64,000 bases of DNA from Marinicellulosiphila megalodicopiae (GTDB lineage Bacteria; Pseudomonadota; Gammaproteobacteria; Pseudomonadales; Natronospirillaceae): NCBI RefSeq assembly GCF_045862395.1, contig NZ_AP023087.1, positions 3,224,001 to 3,288,000 of the forward strand, written 5' to 3'. Positions 1 to 7,198 of this stretch are shown in pieces. Positions within the stretch are counted from its first letter, which is position 1. Each line of letters opens with the position of its first letter. A program made the translations under genes and the position numbers. A model generated the notes under the pieces. The model worked only from the letters and a program-made list of their open reading frames with translations. It was not told the DNA's origin and made no database searches.

Positions 1-4
1 CGTT

Positions 5-22
5 CATTCCCATCATCTCCTT
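5..22 (-). promoter_or_regulatory. Candidate ribosome binding site and start codon of a leftward gene cut by the window edge
   Basis: Read on the minus strand, an AAGGAG box (22-17) is followed nine bases later by ATG (7-5). This is what the start of a leftward gene would look like. Nothing of its product is visible, so this is inference from the spacing alone. Confidence 0.3.
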
Positions 23-265
23 ACTTAGTTGCCCAATCGTTCAGTTGGTCACGACTGCCATCAAAATTATAAAATGGCACCGACATACCACAATATTTTT
101 GAACAAGATCCACCGACAAATCAAATATTTGTCTCGCTCCTGGAATCAAATCAAAGTGATCTGACAACCCACTCACTGAGTGGTCATTTTTATGAATTGC
201 TTTACCCTGACATAAAACCTTTTTACTTTCAAAGACATAAAATTGATAAATAAAAGAATTTTTGA

Positions 266-297
266 ATAAAAAAAGGCTTCCGTATAGAAAGCCTTAA
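266..297 (-). terminator. Rho-independent terminator after the CBM2 protein gene
   Basis: Seven-base stem arms AAGGCTT (273-279) and AAGCCTT (289-295). On the minus strand the stem is followed by a T-rich run. It lies just past the stop codon of the leftward gene that ends at 329. Confidence 0.75.
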
Positions 298-328
298 AAT
301 AATTTAATTTAATTTTTAAAACTAAATA

Positions 329-1546
329 TTAATCAACAGCAACATTATTTAATGAATATTTTTTAATTGCTTGAATTTGAGTCACAGGCAATTGGGCTAA
401 ATCTGCTGCTTGCATTTCAAGTGCATCAGTATTATATGCATACTCCAAATCGTTACTATAGAAAATTTTATTTGAATCAATTCCACTTACAGAAGACGTA
501 GGTGCATAAGAATTAACAAATACGGCTTGTATGTTTGCATTATCAGCAATATCTAACACGTAATTTAATGAATGATAAGTACTCAAGAATAAAATAACAG
601 GTTGAGCGGTATAATTAACTGTAATATTTATTTCATTATATAAATCTGACGATTCATAACCTGCTACAGTCACAATTTTTGCATTTTTCGCATCAAACTG
701 TGTGAGAAGCTCAGCAACTTCCTCTGCAGTAGTATTTTCATTTTGAGTAAATGTCACATTAATACCTGATGTATGCCAATGATTATGATAATCTAATCGA
801 ATGTCGTGTTCACCTTCAGACAAATTCAATTCAATGCGTTTTTTATGTCCAAAATAACTTTCTATTAATTGACCATCTAAATAAACATTAATATTTGACC
901 AAGACACGTCAATATTCATATCAATTGGCAAACTCGCATCAGCAACATTAATCACACCTTCCCAAGAAGCATAAAATTCATGTGAGTCGATGTTGTGAAA
1001 ATTACTATATGAATAATCAATTGCCATGTAATCAACTACATCTTGGGCTATTAAAGTTTGAGTAATTGCTGGATCAAATCCGTCGGTGCCTTGACCAGAT
1101 TGTAACCCATCATTTTCTGCAAAATATTTCACATCGAATTTACTCAGTGTAAATGCTGTCTCTTCTTCTTGAGGACAAAAACTAGATGTCAGTTCAAGAT
1201 CCGAAACTAAAGAATTATTACCAGTTTGTGCCACAATATATAAATTTTTAGACTGTCCAACTAATACAGGTTGCTCCCAACTTGCATTTACCACATCAAC
1301 TGGGTTTTGACCCACTGCTGATCCATCCCCCCAATATGATTGAATGAACCCATTTTCCAAGCTCAACTGTGCATTCCAATCTTGCATGGTTTGCTCTGAA
1401 TCATTAACCAAGGTAATTTGTGCAATAAATCCAGTATTCCAATTATTAAACACATTCACATCACAACTTGCATTTGACTGAGTACTCACCATAGCGCTCA
1501 ATGAAATAAGAGGTAAAGCCAAAAGTTTGATTTTGTTATTAAACAT
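329..1546 (-). CDS. Secreted CBM2-like protein with PA14-like domain
   Basis: A 405-residue exported protein. Residues 1-26 form a Sec signal peptide ending in SNA, with cleavage before Ser-Cys. Residues 27-125 resemble a family 2 carbohydrate-binding module: the segment starts with Cys, has the NNWNTGF and W-rich pattern, and ends with a second Cys (FCP), the usual CBM2 disulfide pair. Residues about 135-265 look like a PA14 or related beta-sandwich (DGFDPAITQT, YASWEG, then an HDIRLDYHNH stretch). The C-terminal 135 residues are not recognised, and no catalytic domain is seen. By family knowledge CBM2 binds cellulose, chitin or xylan, so a role in polysaccharide binding outside the cell is inferred. 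It is a single gene with its own terminator. Confidence 0.6.
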   Translation of the reverse strand: MFNNKIKLLALPLISLSAMVSTQSNASCDVNVFNNWNTGFIAQITLVNDSEQTMQDWNAQLSLENGFIQSYWGDGSAVGQNPVDVVNASWEQPVLVGQSKNLYIVAQTGNNSLVSDLELTSSFCPQEEETAFTLSKFDVKYFAENDGLQSGQGTDGFDPAITQTLIAQDVVDYMAIDYSYSNFHNIDSHEFYASWEGVINVADASLPIDMNIDVSWSNINVYLDGQLIESYFGHKKRIELNLSEGEHDIRLDYHNHWHTSGINVTFTQNENTTAEEVAELLTQFDAKNAKIVTVAGYESSDLYNEINITVNYTAQPVILFLSTYHSLNYVLDIADNANIQAVFVNSYAPTSSVSGIDSNKIFYSNDLEYAYNTDALEMQAADLAQLPVTQIQAIKKYSLNNVAVD

Positions 1547-2128
1547 AATTTTTATTTCCTAGTTTGTAAATTATCCTGCCTTGAATAAGGCAATTTGATT
1601 ATAAATACATAACTATTGAATTCAACTTAAACTTAATATTAATAATTCGAATTTAAAGTGCGACTTCCTAGACTTAAATTTATCCATCTTTGCAAAATCA
1701 TCGCAAACCATTTAAATTAATCATTTATAGTTTTCTTCACTAATATAGTAACCATTAAGCTTTGCAAGACGCGAGCATAATCATAATTTACTTCAACTAA
1801 AAATACTTTTTTACATTTATTGATTTACTTAAGGAAACTCTGATCTAGAAAGATAAATTCAGGCTTTCAGAAATTTCACTAATCGAGGAACGGTTTTTCA
1901 GGAATAACTAGTTATTTCGAAAAATCGTAACGAATCGGTACAGGACGTACCGTAGTAGAACTTTGCAGAAGCACAAAGTCGAGAGTAGTGGAATTTCTGA
2001 AAGCCCAATAGGGCGAGCCCCTTTAGGTCATTCAATCGTAGTTAAAGTTAATTTCAAAACAAAATTTTGATCGTTTTTTAGAACCAAATCCGTACAAACT
2101 TGTAATTTAAACCGACTAATTACTTCAA
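1547..2128. other. Intergenic region of 582 bp, mostly AT-rich, holding one structured element
   Basis: The only structure I can support is the inverted-repeat element at 1862-2005. The part near 1547 should carry the promoter of the leftward CBM2 gene, but I cannot name its boxes with confidence. No gene is seen. Confidence 0.5.
1862..2005. repeat. Nested inverted-repeat element (MITE-like or structured RNA)
   Basis: The outer arms are 20 bases each (1862-1881 and 1986-2005) and pair at 19 of 20 positions. Inside are three more hairpins: an imperfect one around the palindrome AATAACTAGTTATT (about 1892-1925), CGGTAC/GTACCG (1936-1941 and 1947-1952), and ACTTTG/CAAAGT (1960-1965 and 1974-1979). 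Base composition is more balanced than in the flanks. No coding frame is evident. It could be a non-autonomous mobile repeat or a transcribed structured RNA. No second copy was noticed in this window. Confidence 0.6.
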
Positions 2129-2662
2129 TTATTGAATAGATAAAGATTCAACCAAAACAATTTTGTGGTTCGAATGTGCTATATCTAATGACACACCAGT
2201 AGCTAAATTTTCAAGCTTATTACTTTGACTAATTCGTGCGGTCATTACAAAATTTCTTCCTTCTTTTATTTCAACTAATTGCTTTTGAACATTTTCATCC
2301 GCAGTAATTAAATGATAAAAAACAATCGAACCTTCCACTTTTGTTTTATATGAATAAGCATAATTTCCGTCACCCTGATGACGGACACTTACTAAACTAG
2401 AATCATTGTAATCTTTAGTAGTAACCACCCAGTCAAATGTAATTATTGGAAAATTACTGCTATTATGCCTATCCTTTCTTCTTAAAAATCCAGAAATCTG
2501 TTCTGATTGGGATGACCAGTCGGTAACATATTGCACACCATCGAATTCAACTACACCTTCAAAATTCATCGATGCTGTAAATTTTTCAGCTGCAGGTAGT
2601 TGCAACCAATACCAAATTCCCGCTCCTAGCAAAACCAAAATTATAATTTTTTTACTATTCAT
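2129..2662 (-). CDS. Small membrane-anchored protein of unknown function
   Basis: A 177-residue protein with one N-terminal hydrophobic segment (residues 4-22, rich in Ile, Leu and Trp) and a polar remainder, so probably an inner-membrane anchor with a periplasmic domain. I recognise no family. It starts 19 bases after the stop of the next leftward gene (2682-3131), so the two are likely co-transcribed. Both proteins have an anchor followed by an EFDG motif near the start of the soluble part, which hints at distant relationship. Function unknown. Confidence 0.55.
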   Translation of the reverse strand: MNSKKIIILVLLGAGIWYWLQLPAAEKFTASMNFEGVVEFDGVQYVTDWSSQSEQISGFLRRKDRHNSSNFPIITFDWVVTTKDYNDSSLVSVRHQGDGNYAYSYKTKVEGSIVFYHLITADENVQKQLVEIKEGRNFVMTARISQSNKLENLATGVSLDIAHSNHKIVLVESLSIQ

Positions 2663-2681
2663 AGAAAATCCGAAAAATAGT

Positions 2682-3131
2682 TTAAAGTTCTATATCTGAA
2701 AGTTCATAATACATTTCAAAACTTTCATCAATGGTTTTCAATCTACCGTCAGAAGCATCAATATAGGCGGCGACACCGTCATATGTATTTGATTTAGTCA
2801 AATAAACCGTAGAATCTGCTTTATTCCCTATTACTTTACCTGTATCTCGATTAATACTATATCCGTTTTGTTGTTTAAATATATTCACATATAACTCAAA
2901 TAAATAATCAACACCTACATCCTGATTATTGATTTTTCCTATCATTAAGTAGTTATTTGAAGTCTTACTTTTATACAGCAACAAGTTCATATCACTTAAT
3001 GAGTCATTTTGATCTATTGGATTTAAAAAGGTCTGCCCATCAAATTCAATAGAGTTCGGGTAAGAACTTGACTGATTAAAGATAAAGTAACCTGTTACGA
3101 TTAATACGATTGCAACTAATATATATTTCAT
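2682..3131 (-). CDS. Small membrane-anchored protein of unknown function, first of a pair
   Basis: A 149-residue protein with a hydrophobic N-terminus (residues 3-18, ILVAIVLIVTGYFI) and then a polar domain beginning SIEFDGQTF. It is the upstream member of a two-gene leftward unit with 2129-2662. No family is recognised. Its promoter should lie in the 168-bp gap shared with the divergent lipoprotein gene at 3300. Confidence 0.55.
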   Translation of the reverse strand: MKYILVAIVLIVTGYFIFNQSSSYPNSIEFDGQTFLNPIDQNDSLSDMNLLLYKSKTSNNYLMIGKINNQDVGVDYLFELYVNIFKQQNGYSINRDTGKVIGNKADSTVYLTKSNTYDGVAAYIDASDGRLKTIDESFEMYYELSDIEL

Positions 3132-3299
3132 TTTTTCCCTTAATTACGAGCTATGATCACGTCACAATACTACACGTCTCACTGATATTCCACCTATTTA
3201 GTTTCGTATTATTTTGATATCAAAGTATATATAAAATGTGCATTTTAATAATTTTTAATTTATTATCCGTGGTACTTCTCACCCCCTTACGGAAATTAT

Positions 3300-4070
3300 A
3301 TGCGAGTCTTTAAATATTTATCTGTTTTTAGTTATGCCATTTTGATTACAGCGTGCAGCAATAAACAACCCTCTAACTCCGATATCATTGAGCTCCCCAA
3401 AAAAGCCCCGAAATTTGCTGATTTTTCAGATGTAAATGAAAAGAAAAAAGCGTTTTTTCATTATATGTTCGCTTTCGTGGTTCATGCTAATTTAGATATC
3501 AAAAAAGAACGTGAATTTATTTTAGCAATTGAATTTGATGAGAAATCATTAAACAAAAAACAAAAAAAGCAATTAACTGCAATCTGTGAAAAATATTCCA
3601 ACACCTGTGAAGATTTATATCGAGCAGATTTAAAAGTTGAGCTTTTAAATGAAGTAAATTATGTACCAGCAGGGCTTGCATTAGCGCAATCTGCCAATGA
3701 ATCATCTTGGGGTACCAGCCGATTCAGTAAAAAAGGCAACAATTATTTTGGTCAATGGTGTTATCAAAAAGGCTGCGGTATTGTGCCAAACAGCCGTAAT
3801 GAAGATGCAAATCATGAAGTAAGAAAGTTTGAGTCTACGTTAGATTCTGTTGTGGGCTATATGTTTAACATCAATACGCATTCTGCTTATGCTGACTTAC
3901 GAGAAAAACGCGAGCAATTAAAGGGCAACCAATTAGATTCGAATTTATTAGCGCAAGGATTAATTCGATATTCTGAGCGTGGGGAAGAATACGTAGATGA
4001 AATACAATCGATGATTCGTATCAATAAACTGACTGAATATGACCAACGTTTAATGGAATATTTAAAGTAA
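3300..4070 (+). CDS. Bax-like glucosaminidase-family lipoprotein
   Basis: A 256-residue lipoprotein whose signal peptide ends in the lipobox LITAC (Cys19). Residues about 115-250 match the Bax/FlgJ-type beta-N-acetylglucosaminidase family, which cleaves peptidoglycan glycan strands. Visible signatures are AQSANESSWGTSRF with the presumed catalytic Glu134, then GNNYFGQWC, a second Cys in KGCG, and the C-terminal YSERGEEYV segment. This points to an envelope enzyme tethered to a membrane and acting on murein. It stands alone, with a strong convergent terminator downstream. Substrate and activity are inferred from the family. Confidence 0.8.
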   Translation: MRVFKYLSVFSYAILITACSNKQPSNSDIIELPKKAPKFADFSDVNEKKKAFFHYMFAFVVHANLDIKKEREFILAIEFDEKSLNKKQKKQLTAICEKYSNTCEDLYRADLKVELLNEVNYVPAGLALAQSANESSWGTSRFSKKGNNYFGQWCYQKGCGIVPNSRNEDANHEVRKFESTLDSVVGYMFNINTHSAYADLREKREQLKGNQLDSNLLAQGLIRYSERGEEYVDEIQSMIRINKLTEYDQRLMEYLK

Positions 4071-4080
4071 AATTATAAAT

Positions 4081-4123
4081 AATAAATCGTCATCTTCAGT
4101 AAAAATGAAGATGACGATTTATT
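4081..4123. terminator. Strong bidirectional terminator between convergent genes
   Basis: A perfect 18-bp stem (4081-4098 with 4106-4123) around a 7-base loop, with A and T runs on both sides. It sits between the converging genes that end at 4070 and 4128. Confidence 0.85.
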
Positions 4124-4127
4124 TAAT

Positions 4128-5198
4128 TTAACTATTTAATACCGCTTCAATTTTAGTTTGATCTAAGTCTTTTCCAATAAATACCAAAGACGTTTTCGCT
4201 TCACCTTCCTCCCATTTACGATCAAAGTAAGTATCAACTCGCTTACCTACCACTTGAATTACTTGACGCATCGGTTTACCAGTATTGACAAACCCTTTGA
4301 TTCTGAAAATATTGTATTGCTTAATTAATGTTTCAATATTGGTTTTTAAAGATTCAATATTTAATTCACCTAAGTTCAATACAAACGAATCAAAATGATC
4401 ATGGGCGTGTTCGTGATGTGCGCCGTGTTCATGATGATGATCGTGATGATTGTGAACATGATTGATATGATCTTCTGTTTTAGCATCAATACCCATTAGT
4501 ACATCAAGAGGTGCTACGCCCTGCTCTAGATAAACAACTTTTACAGAATCACTTAATTTTTCTTTTAAGATGGCTTGCACATTTTGTTTTTGCTTGTCAT
4601 CTAATAAGTCATTTTTGCTGACAACCACTAAATCAGCGGCACTTAATTGATCATCAAGTAATTCTTTTAATGATGGGTCATGATCCAAGCTTTCATCTGC
4701 TTCACGTTGTTGTTGAACAAGCTCTGGGTTATTAGCAAAACGCCCTTGGCTAACTGCAGGGCCATCAATTAATGTGATCACCGCGTCAACGGTGCAATGT
4801 TGTTTAATTTCAGGCCAGTTAAAGGCTTGTACCAATGGTTTTGGTAATGCTAGACCACTGGTTTCAATTAATATGTGATCGATGTCGTCACGACGTTTTA
4901 CTAGCTCTTGCATGACAGGCAAAAACTCTTCTTCTACGGTACAGCAAATACAACCGTTGGCTAATTCGTAAATACCGTTTTCACCAGCGATTGGTGATAC
5001 GGCTTCTTCGTCGTCACAATCTAATGGACAGTTACGTAATAGATCCGCGTCAATGTCTAATTCACCAAATTCGTTCACAATTACGGCAATGCGTTTGCCT
5101 TTTGCTTGTTTTAGGATGTTTGATAATAGCGTTGTTTTTCCGCTGCCTAAAAAACCGGTTACGATGGTGGCGGGTATTTTTTTAAGATTTGTTGTCAT
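4128..5198 (-). CDS. cobW: CobW-type G3E GTPase, cobalt chaperone of cobalamin synthesis
   Basis: A 356-residue COG0523 G3E-family GTPase. It has the P-loop GFLGSGKTT (15-23), the metal-binding CICC motif (83-86), the ETSG motif (112-115) and the base-recognition SKND (194-197), plus a His-rich linker (about 244-269, some 13 His) before the C-terminal domain. The stretch around NGCICCTVEEEF is typical of the CobW branch rather than YjiA or ZigA. CobW supplies Co2+ for corrin-ring insertion by the aerobic CobNST chelatase. The adjacent cobM and cobJ support this. A 175-bp gap filled with palindromic repeats separates it from cobM, so transcription through the gap is probable but not certain. 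Confidence 0.85.
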   Translation of the reverse strand: MTTNLKKIPATIVTGFLGSGKTTLLSNILKQAKGKRIAVIVNEFGELDIDADLLRNCPLDCDDEEAVSPIAGENGIYELANGCICCTVEEEFLPVMQELVKRRDDIDHILIETSGLALPKPLVQAFNWPEIKQHCTVDAVITLIDGPAVSQGRFANNPELVQQQREADESLDHDPSLKELLDDQLSAADLVVVSKNDLLDDKQKQNVQAILKEKLSDSVKVVYLEQGVAPLDVLMGIDAKTEDHINHVHNHHDHHHEHGAHHEHAHDHFDSFVLNLGELNIESLKTNIETLIKQYNIFRIKGFVNTGKPMRQVIQVVGKRVDTYFDRKWEEGEAKTSLVFIGKDLDQTKIEAVLNS

Positions 5199-5212
5199 GT
5201 TTTTGTTTCCAT

Positions 5213-5275
5213 TGTAGGTTCGGGATTCATTGCGAAAGATATTTGATGATTTTCAAAATGAATCCCGAACCTACA
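5213..5275. repeat. REP-like palindrome, perfect 19-bp arms
   Basis: TGTAGGTTCGGGATTCATT (5213-5231) is repeated as its exact reverse complement at 5257-5275. Related copies occur at 5352-5370, 6192-6253 and 18016-18067, all intergenic. This is a dispersed palindromic repeat family, here lying just before the cobW start. Confidence 0.75.
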
Positions 5276-5298
5276 TTTTTAGATTGTTTTATTTTTCG

Positions 5299-5340
5299 TA
5301 GGTCACCCTTTAGGGTGTCAGACAAACCTTTTTTGGTTTA
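5299..5340. repeat. Second short palindromic unit between cobM and cobW
   Basis: The hairpin CACCCTTTAGGGTG (5304-5317) sits in a GTAGGTC...GTCAGAC context, followed by AAACC/GGTTT around a T-run. It may be another dispersed unit or a weak transcript-end structure. Confidence 0.4.
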
Positions 5341-5351
5341 TTTTTTTTCGG

Positions 5352-5370
5352 AATGAATCCCGAACCTACA
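5352..5370. repeat. Half-copy of the REP-like repeat
   Basis: A single 19-base arm identical to the right arm of the 5213-5275 palindrome, ending three bases before the cobM stop codon. Confidence 0.7.
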
Positions 5371-5373
5371 GTA

Positions 5374-6162
5374 TTATCGTTTAACGGTTCTGGGTTTGGC
5401 TGGTTTTAATTTTGGTCGATACACATGTGCTTTGTTTTCATCATATAAATACGAATCATCAAACTCATTGGCGTTTAAAACCTGCCCTACAATAATTAAT
5501 GCGGTGCGTGTTATTTTTTCAGCGCGAACTCTTTCAACTATGTGCTCTAACGTACTTGTGATTTTTTGCTCGTCAGGCCATGAGGTTCTATAACACACCG
5601 CCACTGGGCAATCTTTTCCATAAAACGGAATCAGCTCTTCAACAATTTTATGAATACGTGTAATGCCTAAATGAATGGCTAATGTCGCACCAACGGCTGC
5701 TAATGCTGGCAAACGTTCACGTTCTGGAAAAGGCGTTTTACCTTCATAGCGTGTAAAGATTATCGTTTGAGTCACACCTGACAGTGTTAATTCTTTATTT
5801 AACCAAGCAGCACTTGCGGCCACTGCGGTAACACCAGGAATGGTTTCATATTCTATTTCTATTTCATCAAGACGTCGCATTTGTTCGCCTGTTGCGCCGT
5901 AAATAGAAGGGTCACCTGAGTGCACTCTTGCTACGTCTTTATTGTCTTTTTTTGCTTGAATCATGATTTCAATAATTTCATCAAGATTCATAGACGCTGT
6001 GTCTAAAATTAATTCAGCTGACTCTTCAACGTCTGCCAAAATTTCTCGGGGCACTAACGAGCCTGCGTATAAAATAATCGGACATTGATTAATTCTTTTT
6101 TGAGCTTTAACAGTAATAAGCTCTGGGTCACCTGGACCTGCACCAATAAAATATACTTTCAT
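5374..6162 (-). CDS. cobM: Precorrin-4 C11-methyltransferase
   Basis: A 262-residue SAM-dependent tetrapyrrole methyltransferase that adds the C-11 methyl group in corrin-ring synthesis (CobM in the aerobic route, CbiF in the anaerobic one). Evidence is the N-terminal GAGPGDPELIT loop (7-17), the family sequence LYAGSLVPREIL, the SAM-site HSGDPSIYGA (81-90), the PGVTAVAASAA segment and full family length. It follows cobJ after a 93-bp gap containing a palindromic repeat. The CobJ/CobM naming assumes the aerobic pathway, for which the neighbouring cobW is the only local hint. Confidence 0.9.
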   Translation of the reverse strand: MKVYFIGAGPGDPELITVKAQKRINQCPIILYAGSLVPREILADVEESAELILDTASMNLDEIIEIMIQAKKDNKDVARVHSGDPSIYGATGEQMRRLDEIEIEYETIPGVTAVAASAAWLNKELTLSGVTQTIIFTRYEGKTPFPERERLPALAAVGATLAIHLGITRIHKIVEELIPFYGKDCPVAVCYRTSWPDEQKITSTLEHIVERVRAEKITRTALIIVGQVLNANEFDDSYLYDENKAHVYRPKLKPAKPRTVKR

Positions 6163-6191
6163 CTTTTTCTCTGTTTTATCGATTTTTTATC

Positions 6192-6253
6192 TGTAGGTTC
6201 AGATTTATTGCGAATAACACATTAAATTTTTCGGAATAAATCCCGAACCTACA
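6192..6253. repeat. REP-like palindrome between cobJ and cobM
   Basis: Arms at 6192-6209 and 6235-6253 are diverged copies of the same family (left TGTAGGTTC then AGATTTATT; right AATAAATCCCGAACCTACA). Confidence 0.7.
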
Positions 6254-6255
6254 AT

Positions 6256-7032
6256 TTATAATTTTTTGGAATATCCACGTGGTGTATAAACCCAATCTTT
6301 GTCACCATTTTTAATATGTTTAGACTCACTATTACCGACACTCACTAATGTAAACATGTCGACGTCTTTAGCATCAAGCTCACCTAATGTTATAAATTTT
6401 ACGCTTTGATCTTCGCGGGTTAATTGACGACCTAAAATAACAGGAGTGCTGGCAGGGCGTGATTTTAATAAAATATCGCGCGCGGTATTTAATTGCCAGT
6501 CACGTTTTTTAGAAACTGGATTATAAAAAGAAATCACAAAATCCGCTTCACCTGCTTTTTCAATTCTCTTTTGAATGGTTTCCCAAGGGGTTAACAAGTT
6601 TGACAAACTAATTGTACAAAAATCATGACCTAACATGGCGCCTACATAACTAGAGCCCGCTTGCATCGCAGAGATTCCCGGAATCACTTCGATCTCAACA
6701 TTTAACCACTCAGGGTGATTCTCTTTGCCTTGTAATTGCAAATCTAATAATTCAAATACCAAAGTTGCCATGGCATAAATACCAATGTCGCCACTTGATA
6801 TTAAGGCGACGGTTTTATCTTTTGACGCTAAATCTAACGCCAATCTAGCTCGACCAATCTCTTCACCAAGAGGTAAATCATGCAAGGTTTTTTCATTAAC
6901 CTGATTTCCAAGCAAGTCTAAATACAAGCCGTATGCGACTAAATCTGTACTGATTGAAATCGCTTGTTTTGCTTTTGGTGTGACCAATTGTTCATCACCA
7001 GGTCCCATACCGATTAGAAATAACTTCTTCAT
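6256..7032 (-). CDS. cobJ: Precorrin-3B C17-methyltransferase
   Basis: A 258-residue tetrapyrrole methylase carrying out C-17 methylation and ring contraction in cobalamin synthesis (CobJ/CbiH). It shows the GMGPGDEQLVTPKA start, the VAYGLYLDLL segment characteristic of this step, the SAM-site SSGDIGIYAMA (79-89), the PGISAMQAGSSYVGAMLGHD substrate region and the FYNP motif (about 179). It is first in the leftward cobJ-cobM-cobW series. No cobalamin riboswitch was found in the 166 bp upstream. The other cob genes are not in the window. Confidence 0.9.
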   Translation of the reverse strand: MKKLFLIGMGPGDEQLVTPKAKQAISISTDLVAYGLYLDLLGNQVNEKTLHDLPLGEEIGRARLALDLASKDKTVALISSGDIGIYAMATLVFELLDLQLQGKENHPEWLNVEIEVIPGISAMQAGSSYVGAMLGHDFCTISLSNLLTPWETIQKRIEKAGEADFVISFYNPVSKKRDWQLNTARDILLKSRPASTPVILGRQLTREDQSVKFITLGELDAKDVDMFTLVSVGNSESKHIKNGDKDWVYTPRGYSKKL

Positions 7033-7134
7033 TTATAGTATCAACTGTTTAAATTCAAAATGGGGCGTATTTTACGGGTTTGTGTAGCAATAAGCGAGTG
7101 GACTCAAAAGCTTACAAGACTTATTTAAATTCCA

Positions 7135-7173
7135 TAAAAAAAACGGCATGCATAAGTGTGAATACCGTTTTTT
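7135..7173 (-). terminator. Terminator after the giant lipoprotein gene
   Basis: An AAAACGGTAT arm pairs with ATGCCGTTTT (one G-T pair) on the minus strand and is followed by Ts. It lies 26 bases past the stop codon of the 2455-residue gene. Symmetric A/T flanks allow function in both directions. Confidence 0.65.
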
Positions 7174-7198
7174 AGCAAAGTGCAAACCTACATAATAG

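Noticed and set aside
29..253. Open frame of 74 codons on the plus strand at the window start
   Set aside because: Composition and content look random, there is no ribosome site or recognisable motif, and it lies over what is probably the upstream region of a leftward gene.
1831..1861. End of an insertion sequence before the hairpin element
   Set aside because: A loosely similar sequence occurs near 62190, but the match is short and weak, and no transposase or target duplication is present.
7033..7134. Cobalamin riboswitch upstream of cobJ
   Set aside because: No B12-box-like sequence or matching stems could be seen in the short upstream region.
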